From assembly GCF_003628435.1 (NCBI RefSeq), contig NZ_RBZN01000014.1, forward strand, positions 1 to 64,000: a stretch of DNA of 64,000 bases. Reading direction: 5' to 3'. The notes beneath the pieces were generated by a model. The model did no database searches. It was not told where the DNA came from and was given only the letters and a program-made list of their open reading frames with translations. Every line of letters begins with the position of its first letter. The first letter of the stretch is position 1. The translations under genes and the position numbers were made by a program. This document shows positions 54,940 to 63,834 of this stretch, in pieces. Source of the DNA: Ureibacillus endophyticus (GTDB lineage Bacteria > Bacillota > Bacilli > Bacillales_A > Planococcaceae).

Positions 54940-55045
54940 AGTTTATAATGTAGTTGCTTCTTACTGGAAGAAAACAGTTGCAATAGTTCTCTATGTCGTG
55001 TAAGTTAGAGAATTGGGAATTGCATATAGAAGGGAGACAGGATTG

Positions 55046-55264
55046 ATGGCGAAAGACGATGTAATTGAAGTCGAAGGAACAGTTGTTGAGACTTTGCCAA
55101 ACGCGATGTTTAAGGTAGAATTAGAAAATGGGCACACAGTGCTGGCACACGTATCTGGAAAGATTCGTATGCACTTTATTAGAATTTTACCAGGAGATAA
55201 GGTTACTATCGAGTTATCTCCATATGATTTAACTCGCGGTCGTATCACATACCGTTTTAAATAA
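55046..55264 (+). CDS. infA: Translation initiation factor IF-1
   Basis: 72 residues from ATG 55046 after AGGGAGACAGG; a frame start at 55013 precedes that site. S1-like OB fold ([24 protein letters not shown]). Blocks the A site during initiation. Followed by rpmJ. Confidence 0.97.
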   Translation: MAKDDVIEVEGTVVETLPNAMFKVELENGHTVLAHVSGKIRMHFIRILPGDKVTIELSPYDLTRGRITYRFK

Positions 55265-55301
55265 TCTTTTGCACTCCGGACTATTAAGGAGGTTGGGTTA
55301 G

Positions 55302-55415
<114 letters not shown>

Positions 55416-55438
55416 TTAGAAGGAGGTGCACTTAAAGT

Positions 55439-55804
55439 ATGGCACGTATTGCTGGTGTTGATATTCCTCGTGACAAACGCGTGGTAATTTCATTAACTTA
55501 CATCTACGGAATTGGTAAAACAACATCTCAAAAAGTATTAGCTGACGCTGGTGTTAACGAAAACACACGTGTTCGCGATCTTACTGAAGATGAGTTAAAC
55601 AAAATCCGTGAACAATTAGATAAATACAAAGTGGAAGGTGACTTACGTCGCGAAATTTCACTTAACATTAAACGCCTGATGGAAATCGGTTCATTCCGTG
55701 GTATCCGTCACCGTCGTGGTTTACCTGTTCGTGGTCAAAATACGAAAAACAATGCGCGTACGCGTAAAGGTCCTCGTAAAACTGTAGCGAACAAGAAAAA
55801 ATAA
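55439..55804 (+). CDS. rpsM: Ribosomal protein S13
   Basis: 121 residues: H2TH-like head ([15 protein letters not shown]...[11 protein letters not shown]) and the basic tail [19 protein letters not shown] reaching the P site. AAGGAGGTG ribosome site. Confidence 0.97.
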   Translation: MARIAGVDIPRDKRVVISLTYIYGIGKTTSQKVLADAGVNENTRVRDLTEDELNKIREQLDKYKVEGDLRREISLNIKRLMEIGSFRGIRHRRGLPVRGQNTKNNARTRKGPRKTVANKKK

Positions 55805-55811
55805 TAAGTAA

Positions 55812-56219
<408 letters not shown>

Positions 56220-56361
56220 TGGGTGCATCTCAAATTTAATTTGAGTTCATCATTGCTTGTACAAAACAAAAATCTTGTGCAAATTTTATAAAGTCAACAA
56301 TTTTTGACTATTATGATGTTATGAACCTATACATTCGATGTTTTGAAGGAGGGTAAATTGA

Positions 56362-57306
56362 ATGATCGAAATTGAAAAACCAAAGATTGAAACTGTTGAG
56401 ATCAGCGAAGATTCCAAATATGGTAAGTTTGTTGTAGAACCGCTTGAACGCGGCTATGGAAACACTTTGGGTAATTCTTTACGTCGTATCCTTCTGTCTT
56501 CTTTACCAGGAGCTGCTGTTACATCAATCCAAATTGATGGCGTGTTACACGAATTCTCTACTGTAGAAGGTGTTGTAGAGGACGTTGCTTCAATCATTCT
56601 TAATATTAAAAAACTGGCACTGAAAATTTACTCTGACGAAGAGAAAGTTATTGAGATTGACGTGAAAGGTGAGGCGACTGTTACAGCTGCAGATATAACA
56701 CATGACAGTGACGTAGAAATTTTAAATCCAGACCTACACATTGCACAAATCGCTAAAAATGGTCATCTACGTATGCGCATGTATGCTCGTCGTGGCCGTG
56801 GCTATACTCCTGCTGATCAAAACAAACGTGAGGATCTAAGTATCGGCGTGATCCCGATCGACTCTATTTACACTCCAGTTTCACGCGTTAATTTTCAAGT
56901 GGAGAACACTCGTGTCGGACAAAATTCTGATTTCGACAAGTTATCTCTTGATGTGTGGACAGATGGTAGCATCGGTCCAAAAGAGGCGATTTCGCTTGGA
57001 GCTAAAATCTTAACTGAGCATCTTAACATCTTCGTAGGCTTAACTAATGAGGCACAAACTGCTGAAATCATGGTCGAAAAAGAAGAGGATCAAAAAGAGA
57101 AAGTTTTAGAGATGACGATTGAAGAACTAGATCTTTCTGTACGTTCTTACAACTGCTTAAAACGCGCTGGTATCAATACGGTATTAGAACTTGCGAATAA
57201 GTCAGAAGACGACATGATGAAAGTTCGTAATCTTGGTCGTAAATCACTAGAAGAAGTTAAAGCGAAATTAGAAGAGCTTGGATTAGGACTACGTAAAGAA
57301 GACTAA
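56362..57306 (+). CDS. rpoA: RNA polymerase alpha subunit
   Basis: 314 residues. N-terminal dimerisation domain ([21 protein letters not shown]), linker, and C-terminal domain with [19 protein letters not shown] that binds UP elements and activators. A 142-base gap from rpsK has no clear promoter. Ribosome site AAGGAGGG. Confidence 0.97.
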   Translation: MIEIEKPKIETVEISEDSKYGKFVVEPLERGYGNTLGNSLRRILLSSLPGAAVTSIQIDGVLHEFSTVEGVVEDVASIILNIKKLALKIYSDEEKVIEIDVKGEATVTAADITHDSDVEILNPDLHIAQIAKNGHLRMRMYARRGRGYTPADQNKREDLSIGVIPIDSIYTPVSRVNFQVENTRVGQNSDFDKLSLDVWTDGSIGPKEAISLGAKILTEHLNIFVGLTNEAQTAEIMVEKEEDQKEKVLEMTIEELDLSVRSYNCLKRAGINTVLELANKSEDDMMKVRNLGRKSLEEVKAKLEELGLGLRKED

Positions 57307-57357
57307 TCAAGTATTTATATCTATATAGATAGTTTTGAAATAAAGGAGGGAACATCC

Positions 57358-57738
57358 ATGGGTTACAGAAAACTTGGTCGTACAAGTTCTCAACGTAAAG
57401 CGTTATTACGTGATTTAGCTACTGACTTAATCATTAACGAACGCATCGAAACAACAGAAGCACGTGCGAAAGAATTACGTTCAGTTGTTGAAAAAATGAT
57501 TACTTTAGGTAAGCGTGGAGACTTACATGCTCGTCGCCAAGCGGCTGCATTCATCCGTCGTGAAGTAGTAACAACTACTGACGAAGAAGGTAACGAAACA
57601 ACTTCATTTGCACTTCAAAAGTTATTTAATGATGTTGCACCACGTTATACTGACCGTCAAGGTGGTTACACTCGAATTCTTAAAGTTGGTCCTCGCCGTG
57701 GTGACGGTGCGCCTGTAGTAGTAATTGAATTAGTATAA
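57358..57738 (+). CDS. rplQ: Ribosomal protein L17
   Basis: 126 residues. [20 protein letters not shown] start; the [15 protein letters not shown] insert is common in Bacilli. Last gene of the alpha operon. Confidence 0.97.
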   Translation: MGYRKLGRTSSQRKALLRDLATDLIINERIETTEARAKELRSVVEKMITLGKRGDLHARRQAAAFIRREVVTTTDEEGNETTSFALQKLFNDVAPRYTDRQGGYTRILKVGPRRGDGAPVVVIELV

Positions 57739-57763
57739 TTTAGTTAACCTACTTGCGACTAGA

Positions 57764-57803
57764 GGGTGTCCGGTTCACCGGTTGAACCCGGACACCCCTT
57801 TTT
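57764..57803 (+). terminator. Terminator of the alpha operon
   Basis: GGGTGTCCGGTTCA / TGAACCCGGACACCC (one bulged C) followed by TTTTT. Very strong. Confidence 0.95.
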
Positions 57804-57840
57804 AATAATGATTTATACGACAATAAAATGGCATGAGCGT

Positions 57841-57978
57841 TATAATGAGCGAGCAATTTCGATTGCGGCGTCTCGTCTAGCTCTCCGCACCTCATTCAAA
57901 GGAACACGGAATTGAGCAGCCGTGTTCTCGTATTAAATGTAAAATGCGCATTTCTCTGAATGAGGTGCGCGCTTTTTT
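57841..57978 (+). ncRNA. Putative structured leader or small RNA with terminator, upstream of ecfA1
   Basis: A possible promoter (ACGACA at 57817-57822, TATAAT at 57841-57846, spacer 18) precedes a compact RNA. It has a perfect 13-bp outer stem CGCACCTCATTCA (57886-57898) / TGAATGAGGTGCG (57957-57969) with six T after three bases, and inside it a perfect 8-bp hairpin GAACACGG / CCGTGTTC (57902-57927). TGCGG (57864-57868) could pair with CCGCA (57885-57889), overlapping the outer stem, so two folds compete. No known family is recognised. Confidence 0.6.
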
Positions 57979-58036
57979 ATTATTTTTAAAATGCATTTAC
58001 TGACAAATTTAAGTTTTATACATATACAAAAATAGT

Positions 58037-58146
58037 GTACGTTACAATCTAACCTTATCTTATAGATTTGTTAACGTACTTTATTTTTATATATGTAAAA
58101 GAAAAAACCTGCAAAAGTATAGCATTACACTACAATACAGTGTAAT
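58037..58146. promoter_or_regulatory. ecfA1 promoter region with palindromic operator
   Basis: Perfect arms ATTACACT (58124-58131) and AGTGTAAT (58139-58146) with a 7-base spacer, about 38 bases before the GTG start, look like a dimeric repressor site. Upstream lie an imperfect inverted repeat (about 58037-58079) and TTGTTA (58068-58073), a possible -35. The regulator is unknown. Confidence 0.5.
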
Positions 58147-58183
58147 TTAGTTAGTAGAGTTAGAACGAGAGGAGATTAGAGTA

Positions 58184-59029
58184 GTGACGGAAATTTTATC
58201 GTTTAACAACGTAAGTTATTCATACACACCAGATAATCCAGATGCTCGTAAAGCCGTTCAAAATGTTTCCTTCTCGATACAACAAGGTGAATGGATTGCA
58301 ATTGTTGGACATAATGGTTCTGGTAAATCCACAATGGTGAAACTTGTTAGTGGATTACTTTTCCCGCAAGAGGGAGAAGTGCGTGTGATGAGAGAGGTAT
58401 TAACAGAAGATAACCTTTGGGAAATTCGTTCGCAAATCGGAATGGTTTTTCAAAATCCAGATAATCAGTTTGTTGGAGCAACTGTACAAGATGATGTTGC
58501 ATTTGCTCTTGAAAATAGTGGTGTTCCATATGAAGATATGGTTGAGCGTGTACACAAATCCCTTGCTCAAGTTAAAATGGAGAAATTTTTAAATCATGAA
58601 CCTCATCACTTATCAGGTGGGCAAAAGCAGCGGGTAGCCATTGCAGGAGCACTCGCAATGCGTCCGAAAATATTAATTCTTGATGAATCTACATCAATGC
58701 TTGATCCTCAAGGTCGTGATGAAGTATTAAAAACAGTTCGTGCATTGCGTGAAGAGATTGGTTTAACCGTTTTATCCATTACCCACGATGTTGAGGAAGC
58801 GCTTTATGCAGACCGAATTTTATTTATGAATGACGGAAAAAAATATGCAGAAGGAACTCCAACTGAAATATTTGCTTTAGGCGATAAGCTTGTAGAATTT
58901 GGTTTAGAATTACCTTTTGCAATGCGAATGACAAAACTTCTACAATCGAAAGGTGTACAGTTAGTAGGAGAACATATGACAGAAGAAGAGTTGGTGAATG
59001 ATTTATGGACATCAAACTTCAACAAGTAA
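58184..59029 (+). CDS. ecfA1: ECF transporter ATPase EcfA1
   Basis: 281 residues from GTG 58184 (GAGAGGAG upstream). Walker A GHNGSGKST (42-50), Q-loop QNPDNQFVGATV, signature LSGGQKQR, Walker B ILILDESTSMLDP, H in THD. With EcfA2 and EcfT it energises several vitamin-specific S components encoded elsewhere. Overlaps ecfA2 by 25 bp. Its C-terminal extension (about 250-281) is usual for the family. Confidence 0.96.
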   Translation: MTEILSFNNVSYSYTPDNPDARKAVQNVSFSIQQGEWIAIVGHNGSGKSTMVKLVSGLLFPQEGEVRVMREVLTEDNLWEIRSQIGMVFQNPDNQFVGATVQDDVAFALENSGVPYEDMVERVHKSLAQVKMEKFLNHEPHHLSGGQKQRVAIAGALAMRPKILILDESTSMLDPQGRDEVLKTVRALREEIGLTVLSITHDVEEALYADRILFMNDGKKYAEGTPTEIFALGDKLVEFGLELPFAMRMTKLLQSKGVQLVGEHMTEEELVNDLWTSNFNK

Positions 59030-59877
59030 GCTACGCCTATTCAATGGGGACACCCTTTGAAAAGTACGCTTTATTTGATGTAGATTTAGCGATTCCATCA
59101 CAGACTTATCAGGCAATTATCGGACATACTGGGTCAGGAAAATCCACAATATTGCAACATTTTAACGGCTTACTCAAGCCTTCAAAAGGACAAGTACATA
59201 TTGGAGAACGTGTTATTGAAGCAGGGAAGAAAGCGAAAGAATTAAAACCAATTCGTCAAAAAGTTGGGATTGTTTTTCAGTTCCCAGAGCATCAGTTATT
59301 TGAAGAGACCGTTTTAAAAGATATTATGTTTGGACCGATGAATTTTGGTGTTTCTGAAGCAGAAGCAGAAAAACGTGCAAGAGAGCTTATTAAACTTGTA
59401 GGCTTACCTGAAGAAACGTTAAATAAGTCTCCTTTTGATTTATCAGGGGGACAAATGCGTCGTGTAGCCATTGCAGGCGTTTTAGCAATGGATCCTGAAG
59501 TAATTGTATTGGACGAGCCTACTGCTGGTCTTGACCCTCGTGGACAGCGTGAAATTATGGATATGTTTTATACTTTGCATAAAGAAAGAGGACTTACAAC
59601 AATACTTGTAACCCACAGCATGGAAGACGCGGCCAAATATGCAGATCGAATTGCTATTATGCATGAAGGAAAATGTGTGTTGAATGGTACGCCACATGAA
59701 ATTTTTTCTGATGCCAAAACTTTAGAAAACTATCGTTTAGAATTACCGCATATCGTAAGGTTCCAACAAAAGATTGAGAATATGATGAATCAACATTTAT
59801 CTAAAATCTGTTTAACAGAAGAGGAACTTGCAGAGGAAGTATCACGTGTCTTAAGAAAGGGGCGTGGTCAACAATGA
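59005..59877 (+). CDS. ecfA2: ECF transporter ATPase EcfA2
   Basis: 290 residues. Walker A GHTGSGKST (40-48), QFPEHQLFEETV Q-loop, signature LSGGQMRR, Walker B VIVLDEPTAGLDP, THSMEDAAKYADR. Heterodimer partner of EcfA1; overlaps both neighbours. Confidence 0.96.
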   Translation: MDIKLQQVSYAYSMGTPFEKYALFDVDLAIPSQTYQAIIGHTGSGKSTILQHFNGLLKPSKGQVHIGERVIEAGKKAKELKPIRQKVGIVFQFPEHQLFEETVLKDIMFGPMNFGVSEAEAEKRARELIKLVGLPEETLNKSPFDLSGGQMRRVAIAGVLAMDPEVIVLDEPTAGLDPRGQREIMDMFYTLHKERGLTTILVTHSMEDAAKYADRIAIMHEGKCVLNGTPHEIFSDAKTLENYRLELPHIVRFQQKIENMMNQHLSKICLTEEELAEEVSRVLRKGRGQQ

Positions 59878-60671
59878 TGGAAAAAATGATATTTGGGCGA
59901 TTCATTCCAAGTGATTCATTTGTTCATAAAATGGATCCGCGATCAAAATTACTTTTTGTTTTTGCCTTTATTGTTGTTGTGTTTTTAGCAAATAATGTAG
60001 TGACATATGCCCTATTATTGGCATTTACCCTATTCGTAATTTTGATGTCAAAAATTCGATTATACTTTTTAATTAATGGGTTAAAGCCCGTAATTATATT
60101 ATTAGTATTTACCTTTATGATTCATATTTTATTTACTCGTGAAGGGGATATTATATTCCAGCTAGGCTTCTTAAAAGTCTATGAGGAAGGTTTAAGACAA
60201 GGGATCTTTATTTCTATACGTTTCTTAGTACTTGTCTTTATGACGTCTATTTTAACGCTAACAACGTCACCAATTTCAATTACAGATGGACTAGAGACAT
60301 TGTTAAATCCATTAAAGAAAATGAAATTACCAGTGCATGAATTAGCGCTTATGATGTCCATCGCATTACGCTTTATCCCAACGTTAATGGATGAAACAGA
60401 TAAAATTATGAAGGCTCAAATGGCGCGTGGATCTGATTTAAGTGCAGGGCCATTAAAAGACAGAATTAAAGCGGTTGTTCCTTTACTTGTACCACTCTTT
60501 GTTAGTGCTTTTAAACGTGCTGAAGATTTAGCGACAGCAATGGAAGTACGAGGTTATCGTGGTGGAGAAGGCAGAACGCGTTACCGCCAATTAAAATGGG
60601 ATTGGAGAGATACAACGGGCTTAGTATTATTAGCCGCTGTTACAATTCTTTTAGTAGGTTTGCGTAACTAA
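59874..60671 (+). CDS. ecfT: ECF transporter transmembrane subunit EcfT
   Basis: 265 residues, starting within the ecfA2 stop (ATGATGG; second ATG at 59877 is possible). About five or six transmembrane helices and the two coupling motifs AQMARGSDL and AMEVRGYRGG that dock in the ATPases. Confidence 0.95.
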   Translation: MMEKMIFGRFIPSDSFVHKMDPRSKLLFVFAFIVVVFLANNVVTYALLLAFTLFVILMSKIRLYFLINGLKPVIILLVFTFMIHILFTREGDIIFQLGFLKVYEEGLRQGIFISIRFLVLVFMTSILTLTTSPISITDGLETLLNPLKKMKLPVHELALMMSIALRFIPTLMDETDKIMKAQMARGSDLSAGPLKDRIKAVVPLLVPLFVSAFKRAEDLATAMEVRGYRGGEGRTRYRQLKWDWRDTTGLVLLAAVTILLVGLRN

Positions 60672-60685
60672 GCGAGGTGAAGTTT

Positions 60686-61426
60686 ATGAGACGTTTAAAA
60701 GCAACGATAAGCTATGATGGGACACACTTCGCAGGATATCAAGTACAACCAGGTGAACGCACGGTTCAGCTTGAAATTGAATCGGTATTAGAGAAAATGC
60801 ATAAAGGTGAAAAAGTAAGAATCACAGCAAGTGGCCGGACAGATGCCCGAGTGCATGCAACTGGACAAGTTATTCACTTTGATACACCATTAACCATTGA
60901 GCCAGATCGTTATAAAAAAGCGTTGAATGTCCAACTTCCCCGTGATATTCGCGTTTTAGAAATAGAAGAAGTACCAAATGATTTTCATGCAAGATTTAGC
61001 GTGTCGGGAAAACGATATCGCTATATATGGAATTGCGAGGAAGAACAAAGCCCTTTTCGTCGACATTTCTCAGTTGAAACAAAAGGTATACAACCAGATG
61101 TGGAGAAAATGAATGAAGCAGCACAGTATATCGTCGGTACACACGATTTTTCGTGCTTTTGTGCTGCGAATACAAGTGTTGTTGATAAAGTACGTACTGT
61201 TTACTCTCTAACCTTTGAGAGGCATTCTGACGAGTTACACATGGTTATAGAAGGCAATGGCTTTTTGTACAATATGGTACGAATAATTGCAGGTACTTTA
61301 TGGGAAGTTGGTATTGGGAAACGAGAAGCAGTTAGTTTAAAGGAAATTGTTGCTTCCAAAGATCGTGGAAAAGCTGGCAAAACAGCGCCAGCACACGGTC
61401 TATATTTAGAAAAGGTGTTTTATTAA
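60686..61426 (+). CDS. truA: tRNA pseudouridine(38-40) synthase TruA
   Basis: 246 residues from ATG 60686 after GCGAGGTGA; GTG 60677 lies inside that site. Catalytic D53 in SGRTDARVHATGQV. Modifies the anticodon stem-loop. Directly follows ecfT, as in Bacillus. Confidence 0.96.
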   Translation: MRRLKATISYDGTHFAGYQVQPGERTVQLEIESVLEKMHKGEKVRITASGRTDARVHATGQVIHFDTPLTIEPDRYKKALNVQLPRDIRVLEIEEVPNDFHARFSVSGKRYRYIWNCEEEQSPFRRHFSVETKGIQPDVEKMNEAAQYIVGTHDFSCFCAANTSVVDKVRTVYSLTFERHSDELHMVIEGNGFLYNMVRIIAGTLWEVGIGKREAVSLKEIVASKDRGKAGKTAPAHGLYLEKVFY

Positions 61427-61485
61427 AACAGGAATATTTATGCATAGTCGAAAAAAACAACTTTCCCTGGTGTGCAACTTTTTTC

Positions 61486-61512
61486 TTGACTAATTACAGA
61501 ATATATTATAAT
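61486..61512 (+). promoter_or_regulatory. Promoter of rplM-rpsI
   Basis: TTGACT (61486-61491) and TATAAT (61507-61512), spacer 15 (slightly short), just before the L13 leader. Confidence 0.65.
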
Positions 61513-61519
61513 ATGACAT

Positions 61520-61597
61520 ATGGTATTTTCATTACCAACCACAAATAAGCCCCGAAACTTATAAGTGATTATATAATGAAAAATAACGGTATTAGAA
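61520..61597 (+). ncRNA. L13 ribosomal leader
   Basis: Contains ACCACAAATAAGCCCCG and the closing AACGGTATTAG, features of the Bacillales L13 leader family, between promoter and rplM. L13 probably binds it for autoregulation. Confidence 0.75.
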
Positions 61598-61617
61598 TCG
61601 ATTAGGAGGACAAATAA

Positions 61618-62055
61618 ATGCGTACAACATTCCTGGCTAAAGGTCAAGAAGTAGAGCGTAAATGGTTAGTAGTTGACGCAGAAGGACAAACTCTTGGACG
61701 TTTAGCTTCTGAAGTAGCTTCAATCTTACGCGGAAAACATAAACCAACATTCACACCAAACGTTGACACTGGTGATTTTGTAATTGTAATCAACGCTGAC
61801 AAAATTCACTTAACTGGTAACAAATTAGAGGATAAATTATATCGTCACCACACTATGTTCGCAGGTGGTTTAAAAACTCGTACTGCTGGCGAAATGTTAG
61901 AAAAATACCCAACAAGAATGATCGAATTAGCAGTAAAAGGCATGCTTCCTAAAAACTCTTTAGGACGTAAAATGTTCGGAAAACTTCACGTATACGCTGG
62001 AGCAGAACATCCACATGCAGCACAAAAACCAGAAAGCTATACGCTTCGCGGATAA
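61618..62055 (+). CDS. rplM: Ribosomal protein L13
   Basis: 145 residues. [19 protein letters not shown] and [19 protein letters not shown] are conserved. Early 50S assembly protein. ATTAGGAGGAC ribosome site. Confidence 0.97.
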   Translation: MRTTFLAKGQEVERKWLVVDAEGQTLGRLASEVASILRGKHKPTFTPNVDTGDFVIVINADKIHLTGNKLEDKLYRHHTMFAGGLKTRTAGEMLEKYPTRMIELAVKGMLPKNSLGRKMFGKLHVYAGAEHPHAAQKPESYTLRG

Positions 62056-62077
62056 TTAATTAGAGGAGGATATTCAC

Positions 62078-62470
62078 TTGGCACAAGTTCAATATATCGG
62101 CACAGGTCGCCGTAAAAGCTCAGTAGCTCGCGTACGTTTAGTACCAGGCGAAGGCAAAATCGTTATTAACGGTCGTAATATCGAAGACTACTTACCATTC
62201 GAAACTTTACACTTAATCATCAACCAACCATTAGAAGCAACTCAAACTAAAGGTAGCTATGATGTATTTGTAAACGTAAACGGTGGTGGATTCACTGGTC
62301 AAGCTGGTGCAATCCGTCATGGTATCGCTCGTGCGTTACTACAAGTTGACCCAGATTTCCGTCCAGCACTTAAATCTGCAGGTTTACTAACTCGTGACCC
62401 ACGTATGAAAGAACGTAAAAAATACGGTCTTAAAGGTGCTCGTCGTGCGCCTCAGTTCTCAAAACGTTAA
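62078..62470 (+). CDS. rpsI: Ribosomal protein S9
   Basis: 130 residues from TTG 62078 behind [22 protein letters not shown] start and C-terminal [11 protein letters not shown], whose last arginine contacts P-site tRNA. The 3' end is intact although an integrated element lies next to it. Confidence 0.97.
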   Translation: MAQVQYIGTGRRKSSVARVRLVPGEGKIVINGRNIEDYLPFETLHLIINQPLEATQTKGSYDVFVNVNGGGFTGQAGAIRHGIARALLQVDPDFRPALKSAGLLTRDPRMKERKKYGLKGARRAPQFSKR

Positions 62471-62486
62471 TATATCTACGTTTCAA

Positions 62487-62520
62487 GGCTCTTTTCACTC
62501 CGGTGGAAAGGGTCTTTTTT
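62487..62520 (+). terminator. Terminator of rplM-rpsI
   Basis: 12-bp stem GGCTCTTTTCAC / GTGGAAAGGGTC including G-U pairs, loop TCCG, then six T. Confidence 0.88.
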
Positions 62521-62537
62521 ATACTTAAAAATGCTTT

Positions 62538-62582
62538 TGACCACATTTTGACCACGGAATTTTTATGACCACCTGTGACCAC
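62538..62582. repeat. Four direct TGACCAC repeats beside the integrase gene
   Basis: TGACCAC at 62538, 62549, 62566 and 62576, all in the same orientation, spaced 11, 17 and 10 bases. They lie immediately after the 3' end of the integrase gene, where arm-type integrase-binding sites are often found. Confidence 0.6.
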
Positions 62583-62586
62583 ATAT

Positions 62587-63615
62587 TTATAACTCGATAT
62601 ACCTTTGAAATTTGTGCGCGGTTTGTTCTTTAAGTGTATCTGTAACGTGCGTATAAATGTTCATTGTCATTTGTATATCTGAGTGTCCTAAACGTTCCTG
62701 GACTTCTTTAATACTTGCTCCTGCTTCAAATAAAAGTGAAGCGTGTGTATGACGCAAACCATGAATAGTTATTCTGTGAAGGTTATGCTTCTTAATCACA
62801 ATGTCTAACTTTTCATTTGGATAAGCTAAACGAATAGGGGTTCCGTCTTCACGACTAAAAATTAAATTTAGGTTTCGAGGGATTTCCGTATCCTCTTGTA
62901 CTTCCTTACTCTCAAAAGTTTGATTATTTTCAATTAACTCTTGTTTTTTTAAAGCATCATCTTCTGTACTAAGTAAAACCAAGTTCTTTTGCCTTACACG
63001 CCATTTTTTTAGTATAGAAAGGGTTTTATCATCTAAACTTATTAAACGTCTAGATTCCTTTGTTTTTGACGTTTGAAAGATAAATTCGCCTTTGTTATGG
63101 AATAGTGTTTTAGAAAATCGAATCGATTTAGATTTAAAATCAATATCGTCCCATGTAAGAGCTAAAATTTCACCTTTACGTGCACCTGTATATATTAAAA
63201 GATGGAATAAAACATAATCACGATATGATAATTCAAGTTTAGTTATTTCAAGGAATTTTTTAATTTCATCTTTTCTCCAGTAATTCCGCGCATCCGCTTC
63301 ATTATCATCATTGATAAGTTCATTTTGTTGTCTAGGGATGCTTATATGTTCTAAAGGGTTCTTTTGAATGATATCCATTTTCAAGGCGTACTTAAAAACT
63401 TGGTTAGCTTGTATTTTAATATCATTTACCGATTTGATCGATTCAGCGATTTCATTAATTACTTTTTGGCAGTAGGTTTTGGTAATATCTCTTATCTTTA
63501 GTTGACCAAAGCGCGGTAAGATATGTTTATTAAATTTAGATTCGATACTTTTGTATTTCGCAATTGAATTGTGAGCCACTTCGCAACTAAAAAAATGAGC
63601 CATTTTCATGGACAA
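62587..63615 (-). pseudogene. Tyrosine-recombinase integrase, C-terminal part (gene split by insertion)
   Basis: An open frame of 342 residues covers the core-binding domain (KFNKHILPRFGQLKIRDI onward) and catalytic domain: R in TGARKGEILAL, HGLRHTHASLL (H-x-x-R), LGHSD histidine and nucleophile Y in MNIYTHVT. The first ~21 residues (MSMKMAHFFSCEVAHNSIAKY) come from the inserted element; genuine integrase sequence ends at about 63551. The missing N-terminal arm-binding domain continues at 63835-64000. As read, the product lacks the arm domain, so it is probably inactive, though an expressed truncated protein is possible. It reads toward rpsI. Confidence 0.85.
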
Positions 63616-63834
63616 GATAAAGTTAGTAGCAAGTTTATCAGTAGGCTTTACATGGAGCCTCTGCGGGCATGATTCGCGCTTAAAGGGCGTAGTAGCAAGG
63701 ATTTAACGCCCGCACAAGGGTATCATGCCCGCCACTCCAAATAAAGCCGAGGTGTTCTTCTGGAAAAGACAGAGTGTATTAAGTGGCTCACTGGCTCAAT
63801 TAACAAGTGGTTCAATATTCGGTTGCGATATACA
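63552..63834. mobile_element. 283-bp non-autonomous inverted-repeat element (IS21-like MITE) in the integrase gene
   Basis: The ends TGTATTTCGCAA and (inverted) TGTATATCGCAA are near-perfect inverted repeats with TG...CA termini. Direct copies of TACTTT flank the element (63546-63551, 63835-63840; the repeat could be read as up to 8 bp, ATACTTTT). Inside each end are TGGCTCA-type repeats: TGAGCCA at 63572 and 63596, TGGCTCA at 63784 and 63792, TGGTTCA at 63807. Such subterminal multiple repeats recall IS21-family ends. No transposase is encoded. The middle (63644-63748) is a large GC-rich palindrome. Removing it plus one repeat joins the integrase in frame. Confidence 0.85.

Noticed and set aside
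62471-62586. CRISPR-like interpretation of the TGACCAC repeats
   Set aside because: Repeats are only 7 bp with spacers of 3-10 bp; far too short for a CRISPR array.
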